Below, one piece after another: positions 26,392 to 40,157 of a DNA stretch of 64,000 nucleotides. Made by a program: the position numbers and the translations under genes. The DNA lies in assembly GCA_019722365.1 (NCBI GenBank), contig JADFUC010001889.1, positions 992,001-1,056,000 on the forward strand. The letters are read 5' to 3'. Numbering within the stretch: the stretch's first letter is position 1; every line of letters starts with the position of its first letter. The DNA comes from Lithospermum erythrorhizon. Lineage: Eukaryota > Streptophyta > Magnoliopsida > Boraginales > Boraginaceae. Under the pieces are notes generated by a model, which made no database searches, was not told the origin of the DNA, and was given only the letters and a program-made list of their open reading frames with translations.

Positions 26392-29220
26392 TGAGGGTGA
26401 CAGAGCCGCGCCTAGCGTGTAGTTGAAGGCGATGGGATACTGTATTTATAGACTTTCATACTGGTGGTCCTTGTGTAATATTATTAGCCACCACAAGAAT
26501 GTGTAGTAAACGTGGAGAACAAAAGAAAATCAAATTCAATTTTTTGCACTTGTTGCATGTTTCTTCAATTGCCAGACCAGTTAAGGTTACCATTTATAAT
26601 GGACTCGTACATTTTCATCCCAAGAGTATAAGCTCATGAGAAATGTTCATGAATGATATCAAGACTTTAGAGTCTGTGGTGTAATAAACTTTACTGAAGG
26701 CTGCATGAATAAGAAGGCAACATAAATTCATCTTTTGAAACTAAATTTGATAGCATCTCCAAGCACTGGAGTAATAACTAGGGGAGCAGTCGTCCCCGGT
26801 ACGTTTTTGGTGCTTAAGCCTAAGCATTACCTCATTCACAATACCAAAAATGCCACTTCCCCCAAATCTCACTTCCCTCAAATACACCCATTTCTCAAAA
26901 TCCTTCTTTTCTATTCTCTCTTCTCACCTTCTCTCTCTTTAAACGGGCAAAAAGATAAGGAGTCAAGAATAACTTCGAGCAAAAAAGGTTCGAACCACAT
27001 TAGTTTTATAATTTATAGTGTTTAATAGTTATTTTTCATTATTAGGATTTCGAGATTATCATGATTAAGAGTCTTTCTCTTCTTAAATCCAGAAATTGTT
27101 ACTAATTTTGGTTGATTGTTAATTAGAATTTTGTAGTTGCTAATTATCGTTAATTTAGGTAGGTTGTTGCTTAAGAATGTAATTTTACGTATATTTAGTT
27201 TTTTGTTGTTGAATCTAAAATGTGATTTTGTTGTGGAATCTTACCTTGCTGTTGAATTTCATTATTGGTAGGTGATGCATTAATTGTTCTAGTAAGGTTA
27301 ATTTAGAGTGCATATGCACTCTTAAGTAGAAAGCATATGAGTACTCTTGTACTCACATAATAAACGTGACAATGTTGTGCACCTGATTAATTTAGACTCT
27401 TAGAGTACGTAAGCATTCTTAGGAAGACAATACATGAGTAAAAAAGCACTCAAATAAATTATATTAGTTAATTATACTAGTCAGATTAAGTTAGAGTGTT
27501 GTTGCACGCACAAAGAATAATAGTGTTCTTGCTATATTTGAAACTGTTGCACATAGAATAATTGAGTTATTTTTTTGTTACATAAATGTCGTTGAAGATA
27601 GGAAGGCTGCAGGTAGAAAACAAAATGTGCAGGAAAGTGCAACGAGAAGAGAAAAGGAGGAGAAAGTTCGGCAATTGATGTGAATAACAGCAGGCGCAGA
27701 AGAAAACCAAGATGATGATTTTGGAGAAGTACTTGCTAAAAGTTAAGAATGACTAAAAGTTAGAATGACTAAAAGTTAATACTTCTTCAAAAAGTTAAGA
27801 ATAGTAAAAATTTCGGAAGACATGTCGCGATTGATGTGAATGACTAAAAGGTTGCTAAAAGTTATCTTTCGGAAGGCATTATGTCGAGAAACACACTAAA
27901 AGAGATTCTTAGAAACACTATTGGAAGAAGCCCGTATGCAAATAAAGAAAAATGAGTAGATGTTTGTATTAAGAAGATCTTTATTATGATACTTCTTGAA
28001 AATGTGCTTTAATTTTGAAAAATGCTTGATTTTTTACTTGCGTAAATTGATGAATTGTGTGTGAAGTTCATTGTTATGATTTACGCTATTACCAATGAGG
28101 TGGAATTTGGTTGGGTTGGAGTGTGTTTAATTAGATAGCTGAAGGTTTTAAGCGGTACCCAAGTAAGAAAGGCAGCCATGAGATCAGTACATTACCAAAA
28201 TTTCATTTTCTCGCAAAATTTCGAAAAATAATTTTTTCTTAATAAAAAATAAAATTTTACCCGAATTCGTTTATTAAAAGTTGATTGTTAGATTCGTTAT
28301 ATAGTTATATTTTTATTACGTTTATATAATATAGGATTCGTTCCTTTCTATATAAAATTTTCGGTTTGCCACTGTATCCAAGATTCCTATATGAAAAGAT
28401 TGGCCACAAGACACCTTCATCTGGCACCACACCAAAAAGTAATTTTACCATTATTTATCTTATAAGCATCAATATTCATAAGCTAGTGAATCTCAATCAT
28501 TTTCCCCAAATTCTTGCAACAACTTTTCAAGGAGTCAAGGTGTATATAGAAGCATGCAGTGCTCAAAAGGTGCTAGCTAGGACTTTTGTGCCAGAGCATG
28601 TTTGCATATATCCCATACCCCTCCAAATCTGTATCAAAATGCATTTTTCTTACTGAAACGGATGAACATGTGGATGCCTTCGATGAGGTCTGATCACTAT
28701 TCAATGTTGTTTGATGATTGAGTACCAATTTTAATGAAAACCAAATAATCAATTGCAATTAGACTGTATGGAGTCTAATTTGAACAGATTTTTGACGTAC
28801 TTGGCGTGCTTATGTCTGCCGTTCGTATAATCGAATAGTTGCTTCTGAATAACTCTTTCTTTACAATGATTTGGGATCACATTAAAGAAAAAATAATTTT
28901 TTTATTTTTTAAATAAAATGGACAAAATATATATTGATTTGTAGATATTGAAGGATTTGAAAAATGGTGATTTTAAAAATTACTAATATTAGAAATAAAT
29001 TTTATATATATGATTTATTTTTTATAACTTTTCTTCGATTTGAGACAGTAGAGGTATGTCATAAAATAGGCAAATATACATTTTAATGAACATTATTTCT
29101 CTGCTTTTCATTGAACATCGAAATATAACCTTTGAATTGAGTGTGTCCCAATTTAATGAAAATAAACTCGTTGTCTTGAGTCTTAGGGTTGTGATGAGCA
29201 CGTAAATATTCATTGGGTTC
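26392..29220. other. Intergenic region after PMI
   Basis: The PMI 3'UTR comes first. From 27270 to 27530 short related words (gagtgcatatgcactc, gagtactcttgtactcac) recur. From 27720 to 27880 gactaaaagtta recurs several times and ttcggaaga twice. These look like eroded repeats. The frame at 28366-28656 has no recognisable protein. No gene is supported. Confidence 0.4.
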
Positions 29221-29363
29221 GAAATTAGAATTTCGAAAAAGATCGATTTGAGGTACCGATTTGTAAACGAATATCGAAATCAGCTTGTCGATTTTGGATA
29301 TAGTGCGAAATCGAGGCCCAAGGCGTCGATTCGGTCGATATTACACTTCAGTCGATCGAAATC

Positions 29364-29501
29364 CATGGCCGGTTTAAAATATGACCACATGGGTTTCAAA
29401 GCCCTTCTTCTGGCGCAATTCTTGGCTTGTTTATTTCTGCATGCAGTACCCTGCTGCTGCGCCACAATTACAGCTACCGGCCCTTGTTACCGTTTCTTCT
29501 A
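29364..29501 (+). CDS. Possible short secreted peptide (45 residues), unrecognised
   Basis: An ATG in a good context (tccATGG) opens a 45-codon frame. It begins MAGLKYDHMGFKALLLAQF, followed by a hydrophobic stretch and VPCCCATITATGPCYRFF. The layout of a basic start, a hydrophobic core and then small residues is signal-peptide-like, leaving a very short Cys-rich tail. An in-frame extension upstream to 29248 exists but looks less like protein. It lies in a repeat-rich, CpG-rich block with no visible promoter, so chance is quite possible. No family is recognised. Confidence 0.2.
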
Positions 29502-29800
29502 AATCGATTGCAATTTAAATATTGGGCTACGAGGAACATCGACCAATGCCGATTTAAATACGTCCCGAAGGTGATGGTCATTCCTCTTTTTTATGTTGAG
29601 TCGGTGTGGGGATATGAATGTAGTGATGTTAGGGTTTCGATTTTGGTTTAAGGGATTCGATTCCAATTATTTGTGCATATATTATTTTTTATGTTGAGTC
29701 GATTATTAGGGTTGTAGTGATGTTGGACCCTGACTTGCGGGATTTGGGATTCAGTGTTGTGCATGTATTTTTTTAGGGTTAATGGCGTGTGATCGCTATC

Positions 29801-30065
29801 ATTTCTGAAGATGTTTCGATCCGATCACATGTTTTGAGCCGTCCAGGTTGATCGCTTTATATCTTTAAAAATGTTAGTCGATCGGCTCATTCGGTCGTAA
29901 GAGCATTGTGGCTTTTTGATAAGAGGGCATTTTAAGTCTTTTTAGCAGTGATTGAATTTGGAACTTTTCAAAGATAGGTGATCGGCGGGTAATTGAAATA
30001 AGTGGTCGACTCGAAACATTAAATTAAGCATGGGTGTCGGTAGTAACATTAGGTAAAATATAAGC
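29801..30065 (+). mobile_element. Palindromic MITE-like element, copy A
   Basis: The left arm (gatgtttcgatccgatcac, then atctttaaaaatgtt) pairs with the reverse complement of the right arm (aatgtttcgagtcgaccac, then atctttgaaaagtt), giving imperfect terminal inverted repeats of at least 65 bases. No protein is encoded. Ends are approximate. Confidence 0.6.
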
Positions 30066-30477
30066 TTGAGGGTAATTTAGGGTTCAGTATTTAAATGTTA
30101 TTAATAATAAAATCTTCTTATAACGTTTGACATGCTCTTTACTATAAGCAGGTACAATATAAAACCCGTTTCTTCGCAGAGGTATTTAAGCTTAATCGCA
30201 AATATTTCGATTAAATACCAATTTGAACGTTTAGCTCAATACTTGAGAGTTATGGCTGACTCCGTTTAAGTATTTGAAATGGAGAAATAAAATAAGTATA
30301 AAAATTTAGGAAAAGCCAATTTGGATATGCATTGATTATATCATAAATTGAATCAGAAGTAGCAAAATTGAGGGGGAGAAGTGGGTATCAAATGTTTACA
30401 ATAGAAATGTTTGGGTCGTTAAGAACATTTAAATAAGAAATTGACTAAAATTAGCTCTGTATGTTTGCACATATTTG

Positions 30478-30730
30478 ATTAATGTTACCCGATGTCCTTT
30501 ATGTTTAATGTTTCAGTCGATCGCTTTATGTTTGGCTTAGTCAAGTCGTCATCCCCATCCTCTTAAAAAATTCGATCGATATAGCCGTTCGATTAAGTAA
30601 AAGAGCGAAAATGCCCTTAAAGAAAAGTCGCATTCACCAGCGTAGCGGAATGGGTGATCGGCAGAAATATTTTTAAAGATAGTGAATCGGCAATAACCGG
30701 TTTGAAACTATAAATCATCGGCAAGAGCAC
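30478..30730 (-). mobile_element. Palindromic MITE-like element, copy B, inverted relative to copy A
   Basis: The reverse complement of its left end (cgatcgactgaaacattaaa) aligns with the right end of copy A (gtcgactcgaaacattaaat). Its inner segment (tatctttaaaaatatttctg on the complement) aligns with the inner left arm of copy A. Divergence is considerable, so the two are not a recent duplication. Confidence 0.6.
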
Positions 30731-31766
30731 TTATCTTAATAAACATGATTGATTGTCTCGATTAACCACTTTTTTTTATGTTGAGTGGAGTTATTAGGGA
30801 TGTAGTGATGTTAGGGTTTTGACTTTTTTGGTTTAGGAGTTTTTATTCGATTGTTGTGCATGTATTTAAATTAAAATAAGTTATTCAGTTAGGGGTTTCA
30901 ATTTTGATTCCAATTATTAGGGTTTTTTTATTTCGATATTATTTTGTAGTTTGATTTTATTTGATTACGTTTTTGATTAAATTGTTTGTAGTGTTTTCAA
31001 TTAAGTCTAATTTTTTAGTATTATTTAAATTAGGTTGTTGTATTAATTAGGGGTTTTTGATCGATTGAAAGTACGATTTTGTATTGGGGCTTGATTGATT
31101 TAGGGTTTTGATAAATTGAAAAGTTCCAATTTTGTAATTAAGGTTTTTAATTGATTTAGGGTTTTTGTAAATAGGGTTCGATGTAATTGTAGTTAATAAG
31201 TGTTTGAGTTTACCGTAACTTATATATTATTTGATTTTATATGATAAAAGCGATTTATTATTTACTAAAATGTCTTTTCTTTTTGTTGAGTCATTAGATA
31301 CTCGCATACATCGATGATGAAAATCATGAAATAATGGGATATGTGATTTTAGTCGAGGGGTAATGATAATGGGAATGAGGAACACAGGATATGGGTATGT
31401 TAGAGTTACCAGCAAATGGAGGGTTGATATAGAGATGCAGGCAACTTTGGTAATGGAGAGTGAAACTAATACCCATACCACAGAAATACGCTACCTCGTA
31501 TGGCGTCAAAAACAATACGTGGCGTAGTTACGTTTTGATCGAGTTAGTTACTTTTCTTTTACGGGGTAAAAAGAAGAATACGTCATGAACAACGTAACGA
31601 AGCTAATGTCGATTGACTAAAAAAAACTTCTGGCGCGCACTTAATGAGGCATCGAAAGGCATCGTAGAGACAAAAAAATTCAACCAGCAATCAGGCGACT
31701 ACTTACGGAGATGCTTCCCAAGCAAACTTCAATTGATTTGTGTTGTCGCTTTCAGAAGGTGAAAGT

Positions 31767-32346
31767 TGTTGAGTTTTTATGTTAAGTCTAGCCCCAGTTA
31801 CAATGTCGGATGCAGAATCTAGGATACTACAGTTACAAGAACAATAAATACAACTAATTATTAGAGTGTACATTTCTTATGGAATATTTTTAATGACACT
31901 AGAAAGATGAGGTACCAGCAATCACTTTAAAATAAGAGTATCTCCAAAAATAGTACACTGCATTGAGTGTCGAACTTCTTCCATGCGTTTTTACTAGAAC
32001 GATTTAAAGCGAAACGAAACAAGAAAGGAAGACAAAAATATTTCTCTTCCTTTATAGTGAAGTTCGGTCGAGTGGTAGGTAGAGGAGAAAAAGTCTCGGC
32101 TTTGAAGTCAAGAATAATATGAGCAATTTTCTTGCTCGGCGTAAGCCGCGATATAGGCATCTAAGGTGATGTGATAAGGCTTGTAGAAGGTTCCATAAGC
32201 ACAGAATCCACCATCCTAAATCGAAATCAGGGAGATAAGAGAAGGGTTCGAATGACCCGTTGCAAATCCACAATATTTAGGAGAATAAGAAGGTTAGAAC
32301 TCCCTCTTTCTCCTTATCTATCGCAGCGCATAATTAGACTCCTACA
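31767..32346 (-). repeat. Left LTR (3' LTR) of a decayed Ty1/copia element
   Basis: It begins TGTTGAG and ends CTCCTACA, giving TG...CA ends and about 580 bases. Over its first 420 or so bases it aligns with the copy at 39681, sharing words such as tctagccccagtt, acaagaacaataaataca and gtcaagaataatatga. Confidence 0.75.
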
Positions 32347-35300
32347 TGTCCGGGATTAGATTTTTAAGTCGCGAATGTTTCCTTCGTGTTTGACTTTAAA
32401 ACCCGGGGAAGTTATAATCTGATATTATATGTTCGGGTTTCTTGTTTGTGTGTGACCTCTTAGGACGGATCGATAAAGAGCAATATATTAAGCAATATTA
32501 ATCGGCTATTACATTAGCTATAGAGGTGCAGCGGTTCCCTAGTAAGCCATCGTAACCTGATAACCGATGCGATAAATCCTAAGTATTAAGTGTCAAGCAA
32601 ATTAATAGCATGGAACTTATAACATTGAATGTTAAATCGGTTGTCAATCTAAATTGTTCAACGGACATTTTACGAGATCGATATCTCTTAACTCTACTTG
32701 CTCAACACCCCTTGGGCGATTTATGATGTAGTATCAAATGGTTTATGATACACCAAATGCAGCGATTCCTTCGATACATGATTTCCAACTGATCGACTTT
32801 AGTAAGATGTATGTGCTTTGAACTCTCGCATCGGCTAGTTCTTGGTAATGGAGCGAGGTTAATGTGATATCCGGCACATAGCGGTGAGTGCGCTAAATCG
32901 CCCCTTAGCTTCCCAGATTGCAATCTACCGAGATATCCGGTTGTATGAATCCTATTGTACCCAGTCTTCATTTATACTCATGATGTACTCGGCTTCGTAC
33001 GTTATGATTTGGAAATCAATAGTTATTGATTTCATTTTATTATGCCGTTGCGATAATTGTTGTAGCATATCATTTTACTAGTTTAGTGAATGTGATTACA
33101 TAAGCGGAGCGTTGACCACTTAGTAATTGTAATTACTAGTCGGGTTCAGCGATAATACCGGGGAGTTATGCAGTTACTGAATCTAAGTACATAACCGTTA
33201 TAATAATATTAATGGTCTATTATATTATTATCGGCGCTATTATCGAAGTCTGAAGATTCTGTAGCGTATAGTGACGTTGATTACATATTTAGCGTATGAG
33301 GGAGTAAAAGTATTTGCTAAATTGAGAGTTGATTGTAATCAACGTATATTCTCAGTAGAGTTTTACATTAATAATGTAAAAATATAAATTGGATAAACAC
33401 GAATTAATTAAGCTTTGTTGGTTTAATTAATTGATTAGTTAAATTGAGCTTGTTAATGGCTTACTAATGACTCGTTAGTATTTAATTTACTTAGAGAGTT
33501 AATTAAATTAGCGAATGCACTCATTGTACTTGAGGTTGAGCCTATTGGTTTAATATGTGAGCTTATATATAGAGGTTAAAACATAAATTAAAAACCTAAT
33601 CATCAAACAAAAAATGCACGCCTCCCTTTGGAATTTAGCCGTCAAAATTAAGAATGAAACTTGAAAGTTTCATCTTGTTTTTGTCATCCAATTCTCCAAG
33701 TGTTCTAAGCTAACCCAATTACGGATTGACCTGCGTGTCGCGATGACTCGAGGCGTTGCCATTTTGTGATCTTAGCGATTGGAATTCAAAGTAGGTTTAG
33801 TGAAGATTTATTGGTGATTGTCAAATTCCGTTCTTATTTGTAAGTGTTCTTACTATTATTTATATTGCGATATATATTGTTTAGATAAAATATATAATTA
33901 AAGTTGTCTTGTATATATGCTTAGTTGATTTTATTCAAGTTTTGTATATGAAATTTCTTTCGTATGATGTAAATTGAGATGGCGTTTAATGAGTGAAAGT
34001 ACATTACTCGATATCTATGAAATCGTATCGGGTCTAGGTCTTCATTCAACATAAGCTACTGTGAGATTCACTTGGGACACAAATATTTTATCTTCCCAAG
34101 TTAAGCCAAGCGGTCATAAGTGCAATCTTGACTTGAAATGGTTTGGCGCTGCATGAGCCATGTGATTGATTAGATGCCTCGCGCGATCCAGCCAGTCAGC
34201 ACAATCGAGCACATACTAGTCGTTGAGGAGTGCTTGATTTAGATTCCGGTGAACTTTAACTAGGGACGAAGCCCGTCTTGTTGTTTTTCTTGGGCTTTGT
34301 TGGGAATTTTCTTGTTTGGATCACGTATCCCGAAGACTCTCGATCGAACATTAGATGGTGATAAAAGAAATTTCATTACTTATAGTAATGAAGTATGCTG
34401 TTCACGCCTCTTTTCGTCGTTAATCGAACGGTGATGGATTTGATTACGGAAGCTCAAATTCAAAAGCATTGTCGTACAATGGTTTTATATGACATTGAAC
34501 AAAAGGCTGGCTTCCACTAAATCTACAGTACCACTTAATTGATAGTAGAACATTACTTCTTTTCGGTATGCTTGTATTAGTGTGATTTGATGCGGTGGTG
34601 TATTCGAATGTTGTTCCTTCAATACCCGACATATGCGTATATGCTTCTTTATTCAACGGTGAGAAAAAGTATCAACTTTGTATAAAAGTACATTCCTTTG
34701 GATCAATAATGAGATCTTGAATCTACAGCTCTTAGAGATTCAGATCATAATAGTATTATAAGCTTGACTTCTTGCTGACCATGAATTTCTCGGGGTTGTA
34801 AGCGTACTTGGTTTTGCATGTTAGCTAGTCATCTAGATTTGGCACTATTAAGCATTGCTTTTAGCAGATCTACTTACAATCGTATATCGGGAACTGGCAA
34901 GCGAGATGGATAATTAGAACAAATGAAATTTAATTAGGCGATACAAATCTGATTCCATTTCATTTGCTTTTTAACCATCCATACAACTTTTGTTAAGTGG
35001 GAAAAAGGAGTTGCATGTCTGCTTGTAAAAAGAATCTTTCTTTAAAATTATTCATCTTGGATCGGTTAAATGCACTTATCAAATGCCTTATCGGTATAAA
35101 ATATAACTCAAAAACTTGAGTTCGATAACTAGATCTTTATGAGTCTAGAAGAATCACGAGCCATCCACTTGATCCTTAGAAGGGAAGCATACACAATCTA
35201 CTTTTGTATTGTTCCTTTACATTCCAATGATTAGTGTGACTTTTGCATCTAATCCTTGTATGCTAGAAATAGGCTCAGCTAACCTCCTTGTCTGCAAGAG

Positions 35301-38300
35301 CGTTTCCTTTATTAATTCGAGCTATTTGAATTATTCATTAACTTTCATGTATATTTGACATTTGTAGATGGATGATCTAAAACATTTATGATTAGTATGA
35401 ATTTCTCTAGTACAAGAATCACCTTGACTTGGATAAATTCTGTTAAATTCGTCAAATCACGCAATAGCAATGGACGTTTCCATTTAATTAATCATCCCAT
35501 ACATATAATGATAGTTATTTGTTCCTTGATAAAATTTGGTTATCTTGGAGTAAATGTGTTAATATCAAGAGTATTTGGAATATTAAAGCTATCTCTAAAT
35601 CATCATCATTGTTGTTAATTGTTATATCCTTAAAAGCGTCACCTTTTTATTAGGATTACCGTCGTAATAACAATGACTCAAATTGAGAATCTTATAATTT
35701 GTCGGCTTGGGTGAAAGTTTTATAAGATTCTTGAACTCGACTATTATGGAACAGTTCCATATCACATCTTATGTGACTTTCTTGATGTTGATTGATTGAC
35801 TATACATTCAGTGGTTTGAGCTAAGCTCAGGAGAATATGTAATCATATATTATTAGATGAATACAGCTCGTCTAATAGCATTATGCTTTTATGCATTAAA
35901 AGAAAATAAGTATTTACTTAAATGGCTACATCGTTCATTTGAACTTTTCAAATGTTCTCATTGTATTTCTAAATACAACATTCGAATTAGTAAAGCACAT
36001 ACATTTATGTTCTACAAATTAATACTAGTAATGAGGAGAGAATGCTTCTATTTATTGATCTCATAAATCTTATTAATAACTTTAATGACTCAATTTGCTC
36101 TGAACATAATTTCAATGAATGATTGCTTATGAATTCCAAGTATTCACAAATATGATTCGAAAGATTCATAGCATTCTTTCATTTAATGTGATTAACATAT
36201 AGTTTTAAATATTGCTTAGGAGATTTTTAGATTTGAGTCATTTTAGCGATTCTTGTGAGCGTATATGTTATGATATTTATGTTTGGTCAAGTAACGCCAA
36301 TGGAAATTTAATATCATTTGTATTTTTCAAGCTGGCAAAAAATTAGCAGTCAATTACTTGAATTAATCTTAAAAATATAACAAATCATTTTTATATCAAA
36401 ATATAAATAAAAGCGACATTCTAACTTAGCGGGGAAGCCAACTTCAGCCAATATATTTAAAAATATTTGTCTAAGCTAAGCGATAAAATTGGGTCTTCCA
36501 CAGTTGGATGCTTAACGTGTCCCTTATCGGGGTGACTCGTCTCTGGCGATCTTACGATGCGATTGTCCCGTATATTTAGAAATGTGGATCTTGCATCAAA
36601 TGTCCACAACAAAATTTATTGTAAGCCAGAGAGAAGAAATTAAAGAAATATCACAATTAAATACTTGTGGCGGTACCTCTGGGGTGATTTGTGATCAATC
36701 GCGTCTAAAGGCTGCAGGATGGAAGGTCATATTGATGAATTTCCTCCGATGACCAAAGTGATTACTTTAACCATCTATGTCATACGCTTTTGCTTCCACT
36801 TTGTTAGATTTCACTTGCGATTTGCTTAACCAAAATTGCGAGGGGTTGAACTCTAGAAGAAACTTCTCCTTATCCTTAGAGATCATCTCGTGAAGCGAAG
36901 CCAATCTTCCACCGCTTCTTATCCATTGTACCCAATATTGAGAGTGGATTTGGGTAGTAATCATGGCGATGTTTAAGCTCAATTTGGGAGGGTGGGATTA
37001 GGAGAATGCAGGAGTAACTTTCAATCAATCTGTTGTCTCTCAAAATATAATTCTCCCGACATGGCGTTGATCGGGGGTGTGCAACATTTTTGTCTTAACC
37101 CTTTTCAATATTTTACGGAAGGAGGAATACCGGATGAGCATAAATCGGATCATGATCGACTCGTGATTCTTAACCACTGAGATGATGCTCCATAGTGGAC
37201 AACGCCACGGGCCACGCCGCCTACGGAATACATCGAATCTTGCGTCGTATCGAAGTCACGTTCCAAACATATGTCCCAGAATCCTTTGGAGTACTTGGGG
37301 CTGCATTAAGTATTACATATTCCACAATGTGCTGTGAAATAGACACTTATCCTCAACGTTGACATTTTGATAAAGTTTTGAGAGCTATTTAAGCCGATAC
37401 AACTTTTTCGAGTCAGAAAGCATGCATAAAGGGAAAAGAGTTATAGTTGGAAGCTATGCATAAAAGCAAGAACAACTTAGTCTATATGTAGAAACATAAT
37501 ATTCTATAAACAACTAATAGAACGATTATACTCGTGTTTCTGATCAGCTAAACATACAAAGTATGCAAAGACACATAACATAAAACCGGGACTGGCATCG
37601 GCTGAAATTGGCGTTCCGATTTAGTATGCAATCGAGTGCTTGTCGCATAATCATAATGATCATGACTCTTGGGGTTACTAAAAGTTCAGCTTAGACTATA
37701 TTAGTAACCTCTTGTCCATAGTCCACATCTTTACATTGGGAAATCACTTACCGTTAAGCGGACATTGAGTATAGTGAAGGTGAATTGAGGAATGAATAGT
37801 GTAAGTTCGAGTTCGAACGAAATAGCAAGACTATTCCGTGATGGGATGGCATCGAGGATGCAACACGTTTGCCATACTAGCATGTCCGTACACCTGATGA
37901 TCGTATCCGAACTTTATATTTTTGGTATGTCGTTAGCCTTATTTATTAGGTCGGTTGTATATTTTGTGCTCTTACGTCGTGTCAAGCGTATCAATCAAAC
38001 ATGAAAATATGGGCTAAGTGAATCATGAAAATATAACACATAATTGGAAATTTATGATATAAATATTAGTGAAAAATATTTCTAAACTATATTTCGAGTT
38101 TATAAATCATTTTCTGTTATTTTATCCTCTAAGATGAATTGATATCCTAATAATTAATTATAACTTATTACGATTAATTATACGTAAGTTTTCAATGCAT
38201 TTCCATAAATACATAACTAAGCTACCTTAGTTACATTAATATTTATAGATGCATGTATTATACATATAATATAATAAATATACCATGAAATCTATCGTCC

Positions 38301-39680
38301 ATCAATATAACGTATTATATAAATTGCATGATAAAATAATAAATATTAAATTTAACATAGCATGGATGAAGTATGAAGTAGACACTTGGCATTCTGAGTC
38401 AAGTATTCATCAAAATGAAACCAAACTATTTAATTTATTAAATATAAAATCACTAGTACTTTCTGATTACAAGTGATTGTTTGATATTTTATATTAGTAA
38501 AGGTGGTTGTTAATAACTAATATTAACAAATGTAAAATTAATATCTTATATTAAAATGATATTAATATTTTAAATATCAAATATGCCATTAATATCTAAT
38601 ATTAATAATATCTTAATTATATCTAATATTAAAACAAGCTAGTATTTTCCAAAAATACATTTCCTACGCTTCACGATGATTAATTTCTAAAATTGCTTGT
38701 TATAATTTGAAAACTCCAATATCTGCATAATCATTACAGTCTCAGGAAATTAATTAAATTAATTTCGAGAAATATTATAATTAAAAACTGTCCTTAATTG
38801 GGATTTAATTAATTAAATTCATTAGTTTCAATTGAACAATAAATAATTGAAAATTTTAATATAATCTTACATTAGAACTAATTTTAATGTGGTTAAAAAT
38901 AAAATTTGATTTCAAAATAATTTTCAACAAGAAATTAAATTAATTTAAATTGATTTCTAATAAATCAATTCTAGGAAAAATATCATTAACTTGATTGAGT
39001 TTGGATCAATTTATTTCGATTAAATAATTAAATTGGGCGAATCGATTAAATAGCTAGTGAAATTTGGTTAACTTATTGCAAGGAAGAGCCGAAGCAGCGA
39101 ACGGCCCAGCAGGCTGACCGTCAACCTTGAAGCAAAAATGGGCGTTGGACTAATAGTGGGCGTCCGACCCACATGGCGTCCCAAGCAACCCGTCACGTCG
39201 GACCCGTACGCCCGGCTTCCGAACCCATCCGCCCGAAACAGCTAACGTGGTGTTGACATGGCGGTTAGGCCAGGATGACTCGTTTGGCCGTCAACTGCAT
39301 TGACTTTGACGTATTGAGGTCATCTTTGATATCGATGACCACGACACAGCTTTTGACTTTTTCTTCTTTGTCTATTTGTTGACATAGATTGATGGTTTCT
39401 ACTTTCGTTTCGATTAATAATGATATAAAAATTAATTCGAAAAATTCTAAAAATTCTCAAAAATCGAAAATATTATTTGAAATTTTCACGTAGATAAATT
39501 TCGAACATAATTTGCAATTAATTATATTTAATTAATCTAATTACATAATTAAATCGATTGGAATCAAAATACCATTAAACACAAATTAAATATGCAAATC
39601 AGTCTAATAATTCGGTAAAAATATTTTTGTAAATTATTTACCTAATTATGAAAATTGGCATGATCGAGCTCTGAGTCGCT

Positions 39681-40150
39681 TGTTGGATTTTTATATTCGA
39701 ATCTAGCCCCAGTTTCAAAGCAATGGGATCACGAATGGAATCTTACGGATTCACAAGAACAATAAATACAAGGAAACTAGAGTGTCTTTTCTTACGGAAT
39801 ATTTTAATGGCGGAGAAGATGAAATTTCGCAATCTAAAACGAGTATCTCCCGAAAATAGTCGCGTCAAATTATTGACTCTTAGATGCGTTTCTTTAGAGC
39901 GATTTGAAGAGAAGCGAAAACAAGAATGGAAGAAAAATATTTACTTCCTTTATGAATGAGATCGGCGAGTGGTAAGGGAGATGGAGAAAAATTCTACGAC
40001 TTCAAAAGTCAAGAATAATATGAAAGCCCGATTTTAAATCAGCTTAAGCCATTTTATATAGGCATACAGGTGATGTGATAAGTCTTACAGAAGGTTCGTA
40101 AGCTTACAAATCAGCCAGTAAAGCTTCTAGAATCAACCATCTAAGAATCA
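39681..40150 (-). repeat. Right LTR (5' LTR) of the copia element, interrupted by (AT)n
   Basis: It begins TGTTGGATTTTTATATTCG and follows the left LTR until about 40150, where a long AT microsatellite replaces the expected end. Similarity to the left LTR is moderate (I estimate about three quarters), so the insertion is old. Confidence 0.7.
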
Positions 40151-40153
40151 GCC

Positions 40154-40157
<4 letters not shown>

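Larger units (their letters stand above)
29588..30862 (+). repeat. Three dispersed copies of an about 85-bp word
   Basis: Related segments start at about 29588, 29688 and 30773. Each contains ttttttatgttgagt, then tagtgatgtt, an agggttt- or gggattt-type stretch and, in most copies, tgtgcat. They flank the MITE pair and may be pieces of one larger element. Confidence 0.6.
31767..40150 (-). mobile_element. Decayed Ty1/copia LTR retrotransposon, minus orientation
   Basis: Two direct LTR copies (31767 and 39681) bracket about 7.3 kb. Next to the right LTR the minus strand reads CCAACA, then a stretch ending CAGAGCTCGATCATGCC, a mutated form of the initiator-tRNA-Met primer site TGGTATCAGAGC seen in plant copia elements. 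About 650 bases inside the left LTR, near 32985-33000, the minus strand encodes TYEAEYIMS, which fits the copia RNase H motif STTEAEY(I/M)A. Both place the element on the minus strand. No long frame remains: short frames at 32702-32971, 34444-34656 and 36767-36982 are remnants at best. A GC-rich stretch at 39090-39330 would be the untranslated leader. Gag, integrase and reverse transcriptase could not be recognised by eye. Confidence 0.75.

Noticed and set aside
26985..26998. Perfect pol III B-box (ggttcgaacc) suggesting a tRNA gene or SINE
   Set aside because: No A-box or cloverleaf arms at the right distance on either strand.
28366..28656. 96-codon plus-strand frame
   Set aside because: No recognisable domain; AT-rich codon use like the surrounding non-coding DNA.
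32240..32260. gggttcgaatgaccc as a tRNA T-arm
   Set aside because: It lies inside the left LTR and no tRNA body is present.
34444..36982. Short frames inside the copia element as independent genes
   Set aside because: They lie in the internal region of a decayed retrotransposon, and no host-type domain was seen.
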